Source: Thalassobius sp050633445
GTDB taxonomy: Bacteria; Pseudomonadota; Alphaproteobacteria; Rhodobacterales; Rhodobacteraceae
Direction of reading: 5' to 3'
Assembly: GCA_050633445.1 (NCBI GenBank)
Contig: JBOEGN010000029.1
Coordinates: forward strand, 62,001-126,000
DNA length: 64,000 nt
Position 1 is the first letter of the stretch. Every line of letters begins with the position of its first letter. Under the pieces are notes generated by a model that was not told where the DNA came from, did no database searches, and saw nothing but the letters and a program-made list of their open reading frames with translations. Shown piece after piece: positions 7,643 through 16,348 of this stretch. Both the position numbers and the translations under genes were made by a program.

Positions 7643-7663
7643 TTGGTCAAATTATATGACCAA
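7643..7663. promoter_or_regulatory. GntR/FadR-type operator
   Basis: TTGGTCA-N7-TGACCAA, a perfect inverted repeat with 7-bp arms, begins 13 bp upstream of the GntR-family start. The half site TGGTC/GACCA is typical of the FadR subfamily. Probable autorepression site. Confidence 0.7.
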
Positions 7664-7710
7664 CGCCCGAGGCTGGCAAGTCTGGCCGACGCCCGCAGTT
7701 GCCAGAAAAG

Positions 7711-7737
7711 AAAAGGCGGGCCGTGATGGCCCGCCCG
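7711..7737 (-). terminator. Terminator of the TDT-like transporter gene
   Basis: Read leftwards, GGCGGGCC-ATCAC-GGCCCGCC is a perfect 8-bp stem followed by TTTTCTTTT. It lies 22 bp after the transporter stop and separates it from the GntR gene. Confidence 0.8.
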
Positions 7738-7758
7738 TTTTTGCACTTGTATCTGTTG

Positions 7759-8973
7759 TTATTCGGCAGGAACGGCCACGGCCTCGGTCGGTTTGCCAAA
7801 GTGCTGACGGTTCAGGCGGAAGACCAGCCAGACCATCAGGGCTTGCGACAACAGCGCGATCGCAGTGAGGGCCCAATAGGCGAGCCCGAACTTGTCAAAG
7901 ATGCCAGCCGCAACCAGCCCTTTGTTCACAAAGAAATGGAGCATCACCGACAGCGCAACACCGGGACAGACCAGCGCATAGGAACCGGGCGAGGTTTTCG
8001 ACCCCAGCACGAAGTCGCTGAAATACCCCTGCCGACGCAACACCAACATTCCCAGCAGCAGGAACACCACCTGAACGGTCAGCATCCGGGCAAGGAACAC
8101 CATGGTTTCGCCGTCCGAGCCGTGGACGTCAAAGGTGACATGCAGGCCGTGGTCCTGACGCAGGAACAGAATGCCCAGCACTGTCATGATCGGCACGATG
8201 ACCATCAGGGTGGGACCGGCCTCTTTCGCGGTGCCGTAGTGCAGCATCGAGTTGAAGGCGGTCACAGCCGCGACGACGGTGTACAGGATCGACGCAAAGC
8301 CAAAGAAAGTGGACACAACTAACGAGGTGCCAACGGTGATTGTGTTGGTGCTCATCGCGGCGGGAGCGGCCAGACCAACGCCGACCATGGCCAGCGCAAA
8401 GGCCGGCATCAGTTGGGCGAAGGAATTATGTGCGGTCACGTCGAACACGCCGCCTTTGGTCAGGACGCGTCCAAGGAAATCCCCGATCGTGCGCAGCGCC
8501 CAGATGCCGATCAAAAGGAAGGCGACGATGGCCATCGGGAACAGGTACTCGACGATGCTCCACAGACCGGGAACATAGACCAACCCAACGATGAACAACG
8601 CATTCACGGTCATCGCGGCGGCCAAAGGCGCGGCCAGCAGCGTTGTCTCTGCGTTCGAATTGCGCAGTGCTTCGTATTTTTCGGTCTTCTGGAATTTCCC
8701 AAGCGCTGAGATGTTCCAAAGCAGCATTTTCACGTTCAGGAACGCAAAGATTGCGATGCCGATCACGGCCACTGCGATGGCAACTTGCAGCGGGACCGAG
8801 CCGGTTTGGAAAGCGGCCAGAATATCCTCGAAAATGGGGACGGGGCGGCCGGTGTGGGGCACCCAGAACATCAGGTACATAAAGAAGGTGACGGCCAGGC
8901 CGCCTGCGCCTAGCGAGGCAAGAAAGTAGAGCGGAGAATAGCTGTCCGCCGGGCGTTTGAATGGAGTGGTCAT
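7759..8973 (-). CDS. Ten-helix membrane transporter, TDT/TehA-SLAC1-like
   Basis: A 404-residue inner-membrane protein with about ten hydrophobic helices (first at about 15-38, last near 365-390) and short loops. Size, helix count and motifs such as SYALVCPGVALSVM resemble the TDT superfamily (TehA, Mae1, Ssu1, SLAC1), which conducts anions including dicarboxylates and sulfite. I am not certain of the family. ATG 8973 is chosen because GAGGT lies 5 nt upstream; longer in-frame extensions lack support. The promoter holds an ATTC-N8-GAAT box like that of sulfide-responsive SqrR/BigR repressors, so a role in sulfite or other sulfur-anion export is an attractive inference. Confidence 0.6.
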   Translation of the reverse strand: MTTPFKRPADSYSPLYFLASLGAGGLAVTFFMYLMFWVPHTGRPVPIFEDILAAFQTGSVPLQVAIAVAVIGIAIFAFLNVKMLLWNISALGKFQKTEKYEALRNSNAETTLLAAPLAAAMTVNALFIVGLVYVPGLWSIVEYLFPMAIVAFLLIGIWALRTIGDFLGRVLTKGGVFDVTAHNSFAQLMPAFALAMVGVGLAAPAAMSTNTITVGTSLVVSTFFGFASILYTVVAAVTAFNSMLHYGTAKEAGPTLMVIVPIMTVLGILFLRQDHGLHVTFDVHGSDGETMVFLARMLTVQVVFLLLGMLVLRRQGYFSDFVLGSKTSPGSYALVCPGVALSVMLHFFVNKGLVAAGIFDKFGLAYWALTAIALLSQALMVWLVFRLNRQHFGKPTEAVAVPAE

Positions 8974-8987
8974 GGCAACCTCATAAT

Positions 8988-9003
8988 ATTCCGTGATTGG
9001 AAT
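8988..9003. promoter_or_regulatory. SqrR/BigR-like operator (ATTC-N8-GAAT)
   Basis: ATTC-CGTGATTG-GAAT lies 15-30 bp upstream of the transporter start, with AT-rich flanks that include the self-complementary ATATTAATAT at 9006-9015. A second GGAAT (same half site) occurs at 9025-9029. ATTC-N8-GAAT is, to my knowledge, the consensus bound by the ArsR-type persulfide sensor SqrR in Rhodobacter. Confidence 0.5.
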
Positions 9004-9103
9004 GTATATTAATATGCGAAACATGGAATGTAAGTGCATTAGTTGTCGCAGGCACGGGTAACCTTTGTTGTCGCGGGCCGTTGGCATAGGAGGCTTTGCT
9101 TGC

Positions 9104-9429
9104 ATGACCAATCTGTGGGCGTGCGAAACACTCAGCCCGGAGCCCTGAGGGACCGAGCCGACGCGGATTTCGGTCACCGGCACGATCTTCGACATTCGGA
9201 TCAAGGGTCGCAAAGCCGAAGCCATTCGGTTGAACTGGGAAACTCAGCCGCATTGAATGGAAAGCGGTGCCAAGGCTGGCTTTGCGAACGAAAAAGTTGG
9301 TAGGTGCAAGACCAAGAACTGGGGGGCGATCCCGCGATGATCACCGCCAAGCTGAAGCGCAAGGGGGATCGCGAGGTGTTTGGCGCACCGCAAAATCTGA
9401 CCTATGACTGCGATATTGACGACACCTAG
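9104..9429 (+). pseudogene. Degraded reading frame, original product unknown
   Basis: This 511-bp gap (8974-9484) holds no intact gene but shows decayed coding sequence. AGGAGG precedes ATG 9104, which opens MTNLWACETLSPEP and hits TGA at 9146. The same frame then reads ISVTGTIFDIRIKGRKAEAI up to TGA at 9254 and continues for 27 codons. A frame change then gives 41 codons from 9304 (including MITAKLKRKGDREVFGAPQN) to TAG at 9427. The codon use of these pieces is gene-like. I do not recognise the parent family; a random origin is possible. Confidence 0.35.
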
Positions 9430-9484
9430 ATCAACCGTGGACTGGGAATTGAGATGACCGAAATTCCCGTGCCCTTATCGCGGG

Positions 9485-9940
9485 TTAGAGGAGCGGTTTG
9501 GCCATGAACAGGCTTGCGGGGTGATCCGCGTAGTCGCCAAACGGGCCGCGTTCCACGTATCCTAGGGATCGGTACAATGCGACGGCAGCGGCCAGTTTCT
9601 CTCCGGTCTCTAACATCACCTGTGTGTGTCGCTTTTCGTGGGCTGACCGTTCCAATTCCGCCATCAAAGCGCGCGCTGCCCCCGTGCCACGAGCATTTGG
9701 CGAGACGAAGAGGCGCTTCACCTCTCCGTAGTCATCAAAATCCACCAGAGCGACGCACCCAACGGCGCGCCCATCATGCCGTGCAACCAGGAAACGGATC
9801 GCCGGATCGTCCAGTTCGGCAGCAGTAAACGTAAAGCATTCGTCGGCCGTATAGACCGCCCGTAATGCGGCTTCGGACCCTTGGATCAGATGATGGGCCT
9901 CGGGGGTTAGCGGGCTTTCTGGTTGAATGGTCAGGGTCAT
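9485..9940 (-). CDS. GNAT-family N-acetyltransferase
   Basis: A 151-residue acetyl-CoA-dependent acetyltransferase. The acetyl-CoA pyrophosphate loop is seen as RGTGAARAL (84-92) after the beta strand VKRLFVSP (74-81), and the C-terminal AVALYRSLGYVERG is typical of the fold. The substrate is unknown. ATG 9940 follows GAGG. It is an isolated leftward gene, divergent from smc. Confidence 0.85.
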   Translation of the reverse strand: MTLTIQPESPLTPEAHHLIQGSEAALRAVYTADECFTFTAAELDDPAIRFLVARHDGRAVGCVALVDFDDYGEVKRLFVSPNARGTGAARALMAELERSAHEKRHTQVMLETGEKLAAAVALYRSLGYVERGPFGDYADHPASLFMAKPLL

Positions 9941-10024
9941 TGGGGCCTCGAAGTTGGAGACGTGATTTTGGCGCTTAGGCAGAGAAGGTCAAGCGGCAAA
10001 GCTTTGCCGAAAACCGCAATATCT

Positions 10025-10128
10025 TGTGGATAACTAGCGAAATCAGGCCATATCCGGGGTGAATGCGTTGACTCGGGTGGGTGCTGCGGAACAGGATTGA
10101 GGTCAATTTGGAATCACCGGGGCGAATC
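10025..10128 (+). promoter_or_regulatory. smc upstream region with DnaA box and three GANTC sites
   Basis: A perfect DnaA box (TTATCCACA on the complementary strand) is at 10025-10033. GANTC, the CcrM methylation site in alphaproteobacteria, occurs at 10070-10074, 10111-10115 and 10124-10128, the last 5 bp before the smc start. The combination suggests cell-cycle-linked expression; not demonstrated. Confidence 0.4.
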
Positions 10129-10133
10129 CGCGC

Positions 10134-13100
10134 GTGCTTTTCTCGAAACTCAGACTGACCGGCTTCAAAAGCTTTGTCGACCCGACGGATCTGTTGATCA
10201 AGGACGGGCTGACGGGTGTTGTTGGGCCGAATGGTTGCGGGAAATCTAACCTGCTCGAGGCTCTGCGCTGGGTCATGGGGGAAACCCGGCCCAAGGCGAT
10301 GCGCGGCGGCGGTATGGAGGACGTGATCTTTGCTGGTGCGGCCTCGCGTCCCGCTCGAAACTTTGCCGAAGTATCGCTGGTCATCGACAATTCCGACCGT
10401 CTGGCGCCTGCGGGTTTTAACGACGATGATCAGCTGGAAATCGTGCGGCGGATCACGCGGGATGTGGGCAGCGCCTATAAGGTGAACACCAAGGACGTCC
10501 GGGCGCGTGATGTGCAGATGTTGTTCGCGGATGCCTCGACCGGGGCGCATTCGCCTGCGCTGGTGCGTCAGGGTCAAATCAGTGAGTTGATCAATGCCAA
10601 GCCCAAAAACCGCCGCCGTATTTTGGAAGAGGCCGCTGGAATCTCGGGGCTGTATCAGCGTCGTCACGAGGCCGAGCTGAAGCTGAAGGGCGCCGAGCAG
10701 AACCTGGCACGTGTTGATGACGTGGTTGAACAGTTGGCGAACCAGTTGTGTCAGCTGGACCGTCAGGCCCGCCAAGCCGCGCGGTATCGCGCCATTGGCG
10801 AGGAGTTGCGCAAGGCCGAAGGATTGCTGCTGTATCGTCGTTGGCGCGAAGCGGATGAGGCGCGGCTGGTCGCCGAAGAAGAGCTGCGTGAACGCACGAC
10901 ATTGGCTGCTCAGGCCGAAGGTGCGGCGCGTCAGGCGGCCAAGCTGCGGGTCGAAAAAGACGACGCCTTGCCGCCGTTGCGCGAGGAAGAGGCCATTGCC
11001 TCGGCCGTGTTGCAGCGCTTGCAGGTGCAGCGCGATGCCCTGGGCGATCAAGAAGCCCGCGCCATTCAAACCATCGAAACCTTGCGCAACCGGATCCTTC
11101 AGCTGAGCCGTGACATCGAACGCGAGGCGGGGCTGAATCGTGACGCTGGCGAAATGATCGAGCGGCTGGAATGGGAAGCACGCGAGCTGCAAAAGGCCGG
11201 TGAAGGTCAGACAGACAAGCTGAACGATGCCGCCGAAGCCTCGCGTGAGGCAGCCGGTGTTTTGCAGGATCGCGAGGCTGATCTGGCCGAACGAACCGAG
11301 GATGTGGCCCGTCTGGCGGCCAAGCATCAGTCAGCGCACCGATTGCTGGACGATAACCGCAAGATGTTGGCCCGCGCCGAAGGAGAGGCGGCAAAGGCGA
11401 AGGCGACTGTCGCGTCGGCTCAGCTGACCTTGGAAAACGCCGAGATTGAATTTGAAGCCGCGCAAGAGCAAGAGGCGATCGCGGTTGAAACCGTTGCCGA
11501 CGCCGAAGAAACCTTGATGGAGGCGGAAACCGCGCGGGCCGAAACGCAGGCGCGCGAGGCAGACGTGCGGGCTGAGCGATCCGAAGCCGAAGGCGAGCTG
11601 AATGCGCTGCGGGCCGAAGTCACAGCGTTGGCGAAACTGCTGGAGCGGGACACGGCCGAGGGTGGTCAGATCATGGACCGCTTGCAGGTTGAACAAGGGT
11701 TTGAAAAGGCTCTGGGCGCCGCTTTGGCCGATGATTTGCGCGCCCCCGAAGTTGATGATGACGGGCCCTCGGGTTGGACTGTGTTGCCGGAATATGAGGA
11801 TGTGCCTGCGCTGCCTGCGGGCATCACGCCCTTGTCGCGGCACGTGTCTGTGCCCGAGGTTTTGGCGCGGCGGATGTCTCAGATCGGGCTTGTTGGCTCG
11901 GAAGAGGCTGCACGTTTGCAGCCCGAGCTTTTGCCGGGGCAGCGCCTTGTCAGTCTTGAGGGCGATCTGTGGCGCTGGGATGGTTTTCGGGCCTGGGCCG
12001 AGGATGCGCCCTCGGCGGCGGCGCTGCGGTTACAGCAGCTGAACCGCCTGGAAGAGCTGAAGCAGCAAATGGAGCTGGCGACCGCCCGTGCAGACGCGGC
12101 GCGTCAGGCGCATGATACGCTGGCCGAGCGGCTGACCGAACTGACCCATGCAGACCAGGCCGCGCGACAGGCGCGACGGGATGCGGACCGGTTGGTGAAC
12201 GAGGCGAACCGTAAGCTGAGCCGCGCAGAAGCTGATCGCAACCTCGCAGAATCCAAGCTGGAATCAATGGGTTTGGCCGTTGAACGTCACGAAGAGGATG
12301 CGATGGCGTCGCGGGCTCAGGTCAACGAAGCCGAAAGCGCGGTGGCGGATCTGGATGATCTGGATGCAGCGCGGGCCTCGGTTGAAGATGTGAAAATGAC
12401 GGTCGAGGCCGCGCGAATTATGATGATGTCGCGCCGGTCGGCCCATGATGAATTGCGTCGCGAAGGCGAGGCTCGGTTGCGGCGATCCCAAGAGGTGACG
12501 AAAGAGCTCAGCGGCTGGCGGCACCGGCTGGAGACGGCCTCGACCCGCAGTGCAGAATTGGAAGAGCGCAAGGCGGCGTCCGAGGAGGAGCTGCTGGAAG
12601 CGAACGCCGCTCCTGAGGAGATTGCGATCCAACGCGAAGAGTTGGGTGAAGCAATTGACGCTGCCGAAGAACGGCGCAAACTGGCTGCGGACAAGCTGGC
12701 AGAGGCGGAAACCGGAGCGCGTGCCGCAGAACAGGCGGAACGGGACGCCGAACGTGCAGCCAGCGAAGCCCGCGAGGCACGCGCCCGCTCCGAAGCGCGG
12801 GCCGATGCCGCGCGTGAAACGGTGGCCGCTGCGGCGGAACGGATCGAGGACGAGCAAGACACGAGCCCTCAGAAGCTGCTGGACGCGTTGGATGCAGACC
12901 CTGAGAAGATGCCGGCTTCGGACCAGATCGAAGCGAATGTGAATCGCCTGAAACGTCAGCGCGACGCGTTGGGAGCTGTGAACCTGAGAGCCGAGGAAGA
13001 TGCCAAGGAAGTGCGCGAAGAGCACGGGAACCTGTTGTCGGAAAAGGCCGATCTGGAAGAGGCAATCAAGGCCCTGCGCTCGGGGATTTCTAGCCTGAAC

Positions 13101-13589
13101 CGCGAAGGGCGCGAGCGTCTTTTGACAGCGTTTGAGCAGGTTAATTCGAACTTTACCACGCTGTTCCGGCACCTGTTTGGCGGAGGAGAAGCGAACTTGG
13201 TTCTGGTGGAAAGCGATGATCCACTGGAAGCAGGGTTGGAGATCATGTGTCAGCCTCCGGGTAAGAAACTGTCGACGCTATCCTTGTTGTCGGGGGGGGA
13301 GCAGACACTGACGGCATTGGCGCTGATTTTCGCGGTGTTCCTGGCCAACCCTGCCCCGATCTGTGTGCTGGATGAGGTGGACGCGCCGCTGGATGATGCG
13401 AACGTCACGCGGTTCTGTGATCTGCTGGACGAGATGTGTCGGAGGACAGACACGCGGTTCCTGATCATCACGCACCATGCGGTGACGATGGCGCGAATGG
13501 ATCGTTTGTTTGGCGTGACCATGCAAGAGCAGGGCGTCAGCCAATTGGTGAGTGTTGATTTGAAGAAGGCGGAGCAGTTGGTGGCTTGA
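10134..13589 (+). CDS. smc: Chromosome segregation ATPase SMC
   Basis: The SMC subunit of the bacterial condensin, which loops and organises the nucleoid together with ScpA/ScpB. The 1151 residues show Walker A GPNGCGKSN (31-39), two long coiled coils rich in E, A, R and Q, a compact hinge region (roughly 520-640), the signature LSGGEQT (about 1052) and Walker B VLDEVDAPLDD (about 1076-1086). The start is GTG 10134 (MLFSKLRLTGFKSF), the expected SMC N-terminus. The region before it has a DnaA box and clustered GANTC sites. Convergent with the MOSC gene. Confidence 0.97.
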   Translation: MLFSKLRLTGFKSFVDPTDLLIKDGLTGVVGPNGCGKSNLLEALRWVMGETRPKAMRGGGMEDVIFAGAASRPARNFAEVSLVIDNSDRLAPAGFNDDDQLEIVRRITRDVGSAYKVNTKDVRARDVQMLFADASTGAHSPALVRQGQISELINAKPKNRRRILEEAAGISGLYQRRHEAELKLKGAEQNLARVDDVVEQLANQLCQLDRQARQAARYRAIGEELRKAEGLLLYRRWREADEARLVAEEELRERTTLAAQAEGAARQAAKLRVEKDDALPPLREEEAIASAVLQRLQVQRDALGDQEARAIQTIETLRNRILQLSRDIEREAGLNRDAGEMIERLEWEARELQKAGEGQTDKLNDAAEASREAAGVLQDREADLAERTEDVARLAAKHQSAHRLLDDNRKMLARAEGEAAKAKATVASAQLTLENAEIEFEAAQEQEAIAVETVADAEETLMEAETARAETQAREADVRAERSEAEGELNALRAEVTALAKLLERDTAEGGQIMDRLQVEQGFEKALGAALADDLRAPEVDDDGPSGWTVLPEYEDVPALPAGITPLSRHVSVPEVLARRMSQIGLVGSEEAARLQPELLPGQRLVSLEGDLWRWDGFRAWAEDAPSAAALRLQQLNRLEELKQQMELATARADAARQAHDTLAERLTELTHADQAARQARRDADRLVNEANRKLSRAEADRNLAESKLESMGLAVERHEEDAMASRAQVNEAESAVADLDDLDAARASVEDVKMTVEAARIMMMSRRSAHDELRREGEARLRRSQEVTKELSGWRHRLETASTRSAELEERKAASEEELLEANAAPEEIAIQREELGEAIDAAEERRKLAADKLAEAETGARAAEQAERDAERAASEAREARARSEARADAARETVAAAAERIEDEQDTSPQKLLDALDADPEKMPASDQIEANVNRLKRQRDALGAVNLRAEEDAKEVREEHGNLLSEKADLEEAIKALRSGISSLNREGRERLLTAFEQVNSNFTTLFRHLFGGGEANLVLVESDDPLEAGLEIMCQPPGKKLSTLSLLSGGEQTLTALALIFAVFLANPAPICVLDEVDAPLDDANVTRFCDLLDEMCRRTDTRFLIITHHAVTMARMDRLFGVTMQEQGVSQLVSVDLKKAEQLVA

Positions 13590-13651
13590 TTTGAACGGTG
13601 GAACGACGCTCGTTTCCGCTGCGCGGCAACATCGCCCCGCCCACCGTCCCT

Positions 13652-14197
13652 TTAGATTTTCGCGAGCCGATCTGTGGTGGTGATGGTGCCGTCATGTACG
13701 ATTTTGCACAGGAGGCCACGCAGGCGCAGGTGGATGTTTTCACGATCTGTGATCCAGTCTTTGGCCGGGGTGCCGTAGCGCTTTTTCCATTTGATGCAAG
13801 CGTCGTTGAAGACGTCCGAAACCTCGAGCACTGCTGTTCCGGCTTGCAGGCGGCTGCCGACGGGGAAGTTGCTGTAGGAACAGTCCAGATCAGCGACGAT
13901 GGGATCGCCGGGATGGGGCTGGGTGTCGCGCTCCAGCCAGACGGCGTTCATGACACGGGTGGGGAGGATGGACACCTGAATGCGGGGATCAGGGCTGCCG
14001 TCTTGTAGGCGCATCCATGGGGCTGTAAGCCAGCGTTCACCCGGGATGCCATGGGCAACGGTGAGTTTGAGTTCAGACACGAATTCTCGTTCGCCAAACC
14101 CAGGACGACGGCAGAGCATTTCAATCGGTGCGTTGTTCTGTGGGGCGCACAGGATGTCGGGCATGGCCGCGCGCAGTTGGGCAGTCGTGGCCTGCAT
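13652..14197 (-). CDS. MOSC domain-containing protein
   Basis: A 181-residue stand-alone MOSC domain (the C-terminal domain of molybdenum cofactor sulfurases, thought to bind or transfer sulfur or pterin in metal-sulfur cluster chemistry). FPVGSRLQAGTAVLEVSD, about 108-125, followed by a conserved cysteine (FNDACIKW) and LRLRGLLCKIVHDG near the end fit the family. Its ATG overlaps the TGA of the upstream transglycosylase gene by one base (TGATG), so the two are translationally coupled. Confidence 0.75.
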   Translation of the reverse strand: MQATTAQLRAAMPDILCAPQNNAPIEMLCRRPGFGEREFVSELKLTVAHGIPGERWLTAPWMRLQDGSPDPRIQVSILPTRVMNAVWLERDTQPHPGDPIVADLDCSYSNFPVGSRLQAGTAVLEVSDVFNDACIKWKKRYGTPAKDWITDRENIHLRLRGLLCKIVHDGTITTTDRLAKI

Positions 14198-15378
14198 CAG
14201 AGTTTTCCCAGCAGGGTCGCGGTTGGCCAGGCATCGGCGGGCAAGCCCAGGCGTTTCTGTTCGGCTTGGACGGCCTTGCGGGTGCCTGCGCCCAGAATAC
14301 CGTCGATTTTGCCGACGTCATGGCCGCGATTTGCGAGTTTGCGTTGGAGCTGTTTCATCTGCGCGCCGCTTAGACCGGGATCGGGGCGGCGGGCGTCGAA
14401 TACGGGGGCACCGGTCAGGCGCGTGGCGAAGTAGCCGGCGGTCAGCACATAGGTAAAGCTTTGGTTCCACTCAAAGAAGACGTGGAAATTTGGGTAAGCG
14501 ACGAAGGCCGGACCCTTGTGGCCTTGGGGCAGGATTACGCTGGCGGGCAGGTTGGCAGCCCATTGGCCTGAACGCGGTTTGACGCCCATTTTTTCCCATT
14601 GTGACAGGGGCAGAGTGGTGTTGATGCCGGTTTTAGACCAATCCATGCGGCTGGGGACCGTGATTTCTTGCAGCCAGGGCTGTCCTTTGGTCCAGCCCAG
14701 ATGGCTGAGCATTTTGCCACCCGACATCAGCGCATCCGGGGCCGAGGTTTTCAGGCTCACATGGCCATCGCCGTCACCGTCGACGCCATTGTCCAGAATG
14801 TCTTGGGGCAGCATCTGGACCATGCCAATTTCGCCCGCCCAGGCGCCGGTGGTGCGGGCCGGATCGAAATCGCCGTGTTCAAAAAGCGTCAGGGCCGCGA
14901 AAACTTGTGGGCGGAACAGCTCGGGTCGGCGGCAGTCATGGGCCAGAGTGACCAGGGCATTCAGCGTGTTGAAATCCCCCTGAAACGCGCCGTAGTCGGT
15001 TTCGAACGCCCAAAAGGCCAGCAGCACCCCACGGCTGACGCCATAGTCGCGCGCGACCCGGTCAAAAACCGCATCGTATTTGCGCGCATTGGATTGGCCG
15101 CGCTTCAACCGATCAGCCGAGATCAGGCGGCGGGCAAAGGTGGTGAAATCCAGCTGAAACACGCCTTGGGCGCGATCGGCCTTAAGGACTTTCGGATCCT
15201 GACGCACATTGCCAAAGAAACGCTTAACGGTTTGGGCATCGTGTCCATCCGAGACGGCCTCGGCACGCAGATCACTGACGAAGTTCTGGAACGATCCTCC
15301 GCAGGGTGCGGCCAAAGCGGTTGTGGCGGACAACGCCAGCGCAGCGAGGGTAAAAGGGACAGAGGAAAAGAAACGCAT
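14197..15378 (-). CDS. Lytic murein transglycosylase (MltB-type) with peptidoglycan-binding domain
   Basis: Periplasmic enzyme cleaving the MurNAc-GlcNAc bond of peptidoglycan with 1,6-anhydro ring formation. The 393 residues comprise a signal peptide (1-23, cleavage after TTALA), a lytic transglycosylase domain with the catalytic glutamate in FWAFETDYG (E126) and GEIGMVQMLPQD further on, and a C-terminal PG_binding_1 domain (about 335-390: LQRKLANRGHDVGKIDGILG). There is no lipobox, so it is probably soluble in the periplasm. Co-transcribed with the MOSC gene. Confidence 0.92.
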   Translation of the reverse strand: MRFFSSVPFTLAALALSATTALAAPCGGSFQNFVSDLRAEAVSDGHDAQTVKRFFGNVRQDPKVLKADRAQGVFQLDFTTFARRLISADRLKRGQSNARKYDAVFDRVARDYGVSRGVLLAFWAFETDYGAFQGDFNTLNALVTLAHDCRRPELFRPQVFAALTLFEHGDFDPARTTGAWAGEIGMVQMLPQDILDNGVDGDGDGHVSLKTSAPDALMSGGKMLSHLGWTKGQPWLQEITVPSRMDWSKTGINTTLPLSQWEKMGVKPRSGQWAANLPASVILPQGHKGPAFVAYPNFHVFFEWNQSFTYVLTAGYFATRLTGAPVFDARRPDPGLSGAQMKQLQRKLANRGHDVGKIDGILGAGTRKAVQAEQKRLGLPADAWPTATLLGKL

Positions 15379-15439
15379 GGGGGGCCTCGGGTAAATGAAT
15401 TTGGCCTGACCCTAGCAGGAGCCAAGGTGCAGGCGAAAG

Positions 15440-16348
15440 TCAGAAAAACCGGACGATCAGCCCGATCAGCAACGTTGCCCCCAAGGTCAGGCTCCAAGTC
15501 CGCCACAGCGCCGCGACCGCCGCATCAATGGCCTTGGGCCCCGGTGTGCGGTCGCCATGGGGGTGGACCCAGGCAAAATCACGCATCCGACCGTCATAGG
15601 AACGCGGGCCCGACAGCGCGACGTTCAGGGCGCGGGCCATTGCGGCCTCGGGCCAACCGGCATTGGGCGAGCGGTGACGCCGCGCTTCGATCCTGATCAG
15701 GTGCCAATCGTTTAGGCCATGATGGCTCAGCGCGATTAGGATGGCCGTCAAGCGGGCCGGGATCAGGTTCAGAAGATCGTCGAAACGGGCGGCGGCCCAG
15801 CCAAAGTCCTGATGGCGCGGGGTTTTGTATCCGATCATGCTGTCGGCGGTATTGGTGATCTTGTACAGCAGCAGCCCAGGCAGCCCGCCAATCAGAAACC
15901 AAAAGGCCGGGGCAATCACGCCATCTGACAGGTTCTCGGCGGCGGATTCGATAGTTGCGCGGGTGACCGCAGGTGCATCCATCCGAGCGGTATCACGACC
16001 GACGATCATGGCCACGGCGCGGCGACCATCGCCCAATGACAGGCGCAAAGCGTCGCCAACGGCTTGGACATGCTGCACCAAAGATTTCTGAGCGAGAAGG
16101 ATCGCGGCGATCAGAATCTCGACGATCGGGCCAAGGCAGGAAAGCACCCACCCCAAAGTCAGAGCAGCAAAGGCCAGAATGGCCATCGTGACCACGCCTT
16201 TCATGAAACGTTGTGTGCCCGCGTTAAAGCGTTGATCAGCCCAGCCGATTAAACGCCCCATCAAGACAGCAGGATGTGGCGCGCGGCTCCACAACCATTT
16301 TGGCTCGCCAAGAACGGCATCCAGCAACATCGCGAAAAACAGGGTCAC
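15440..16348 (-). CDS. cobD: Adenosylcobinamide-phosphate synthase (CbiB/CobD)
   Basis: Membrane enzyme of cobalamin synthesis that attaches the aminopropanol arm to adenosylcobyric acid. The start is GTG 16348, overlapping the cobC stop by 4 bp (GTGA), and gives the typical N-terminus VTLFFAMLLDAVLGEPKW with PHPAVLMGRLIGW. The 302 residues include several membrane helices and AENLSDGVIAPAFWF and the YKTPRHQDFG segment characteristic of the family. It is paired with cobC, so the two supply and attach the linker. Confidence 0.92.
   Translation of the reverse strand: MTLFFAMLLDAVLGEPKWLWSRAPHPAVLMGRLIGWADQRFNAGTQRFMKGVVTMAILAFAALTLGWVLSCLGPIVEILIAAILLAQKSLVQHVQAVGDALRLSLGDGRRAVAMIVGRDTARMDAPAVTRATIESAAENLSDGVIAPAFWFLIGGLPGLLLYKITNTADSMIGYKTPRHQDFGWAAARFDDLLNLIPARLTAILIALSHHGLNDWHLIRIEARRHRSPNAGWPEAAMARALNVALSGPRSYDGRMRDFAWVHPHGDRTPGPKAIDAAVAALWRTWSLTLGATLLIGLIVRFF

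Noticed and set aside
9043..9303. 86-codon plus-strand frame in the gap after the transporter
   Set aside because: Composition (R, H, Q, S rich) looks random; the better coding signal lies in another frame, recorded as a degraded gene.
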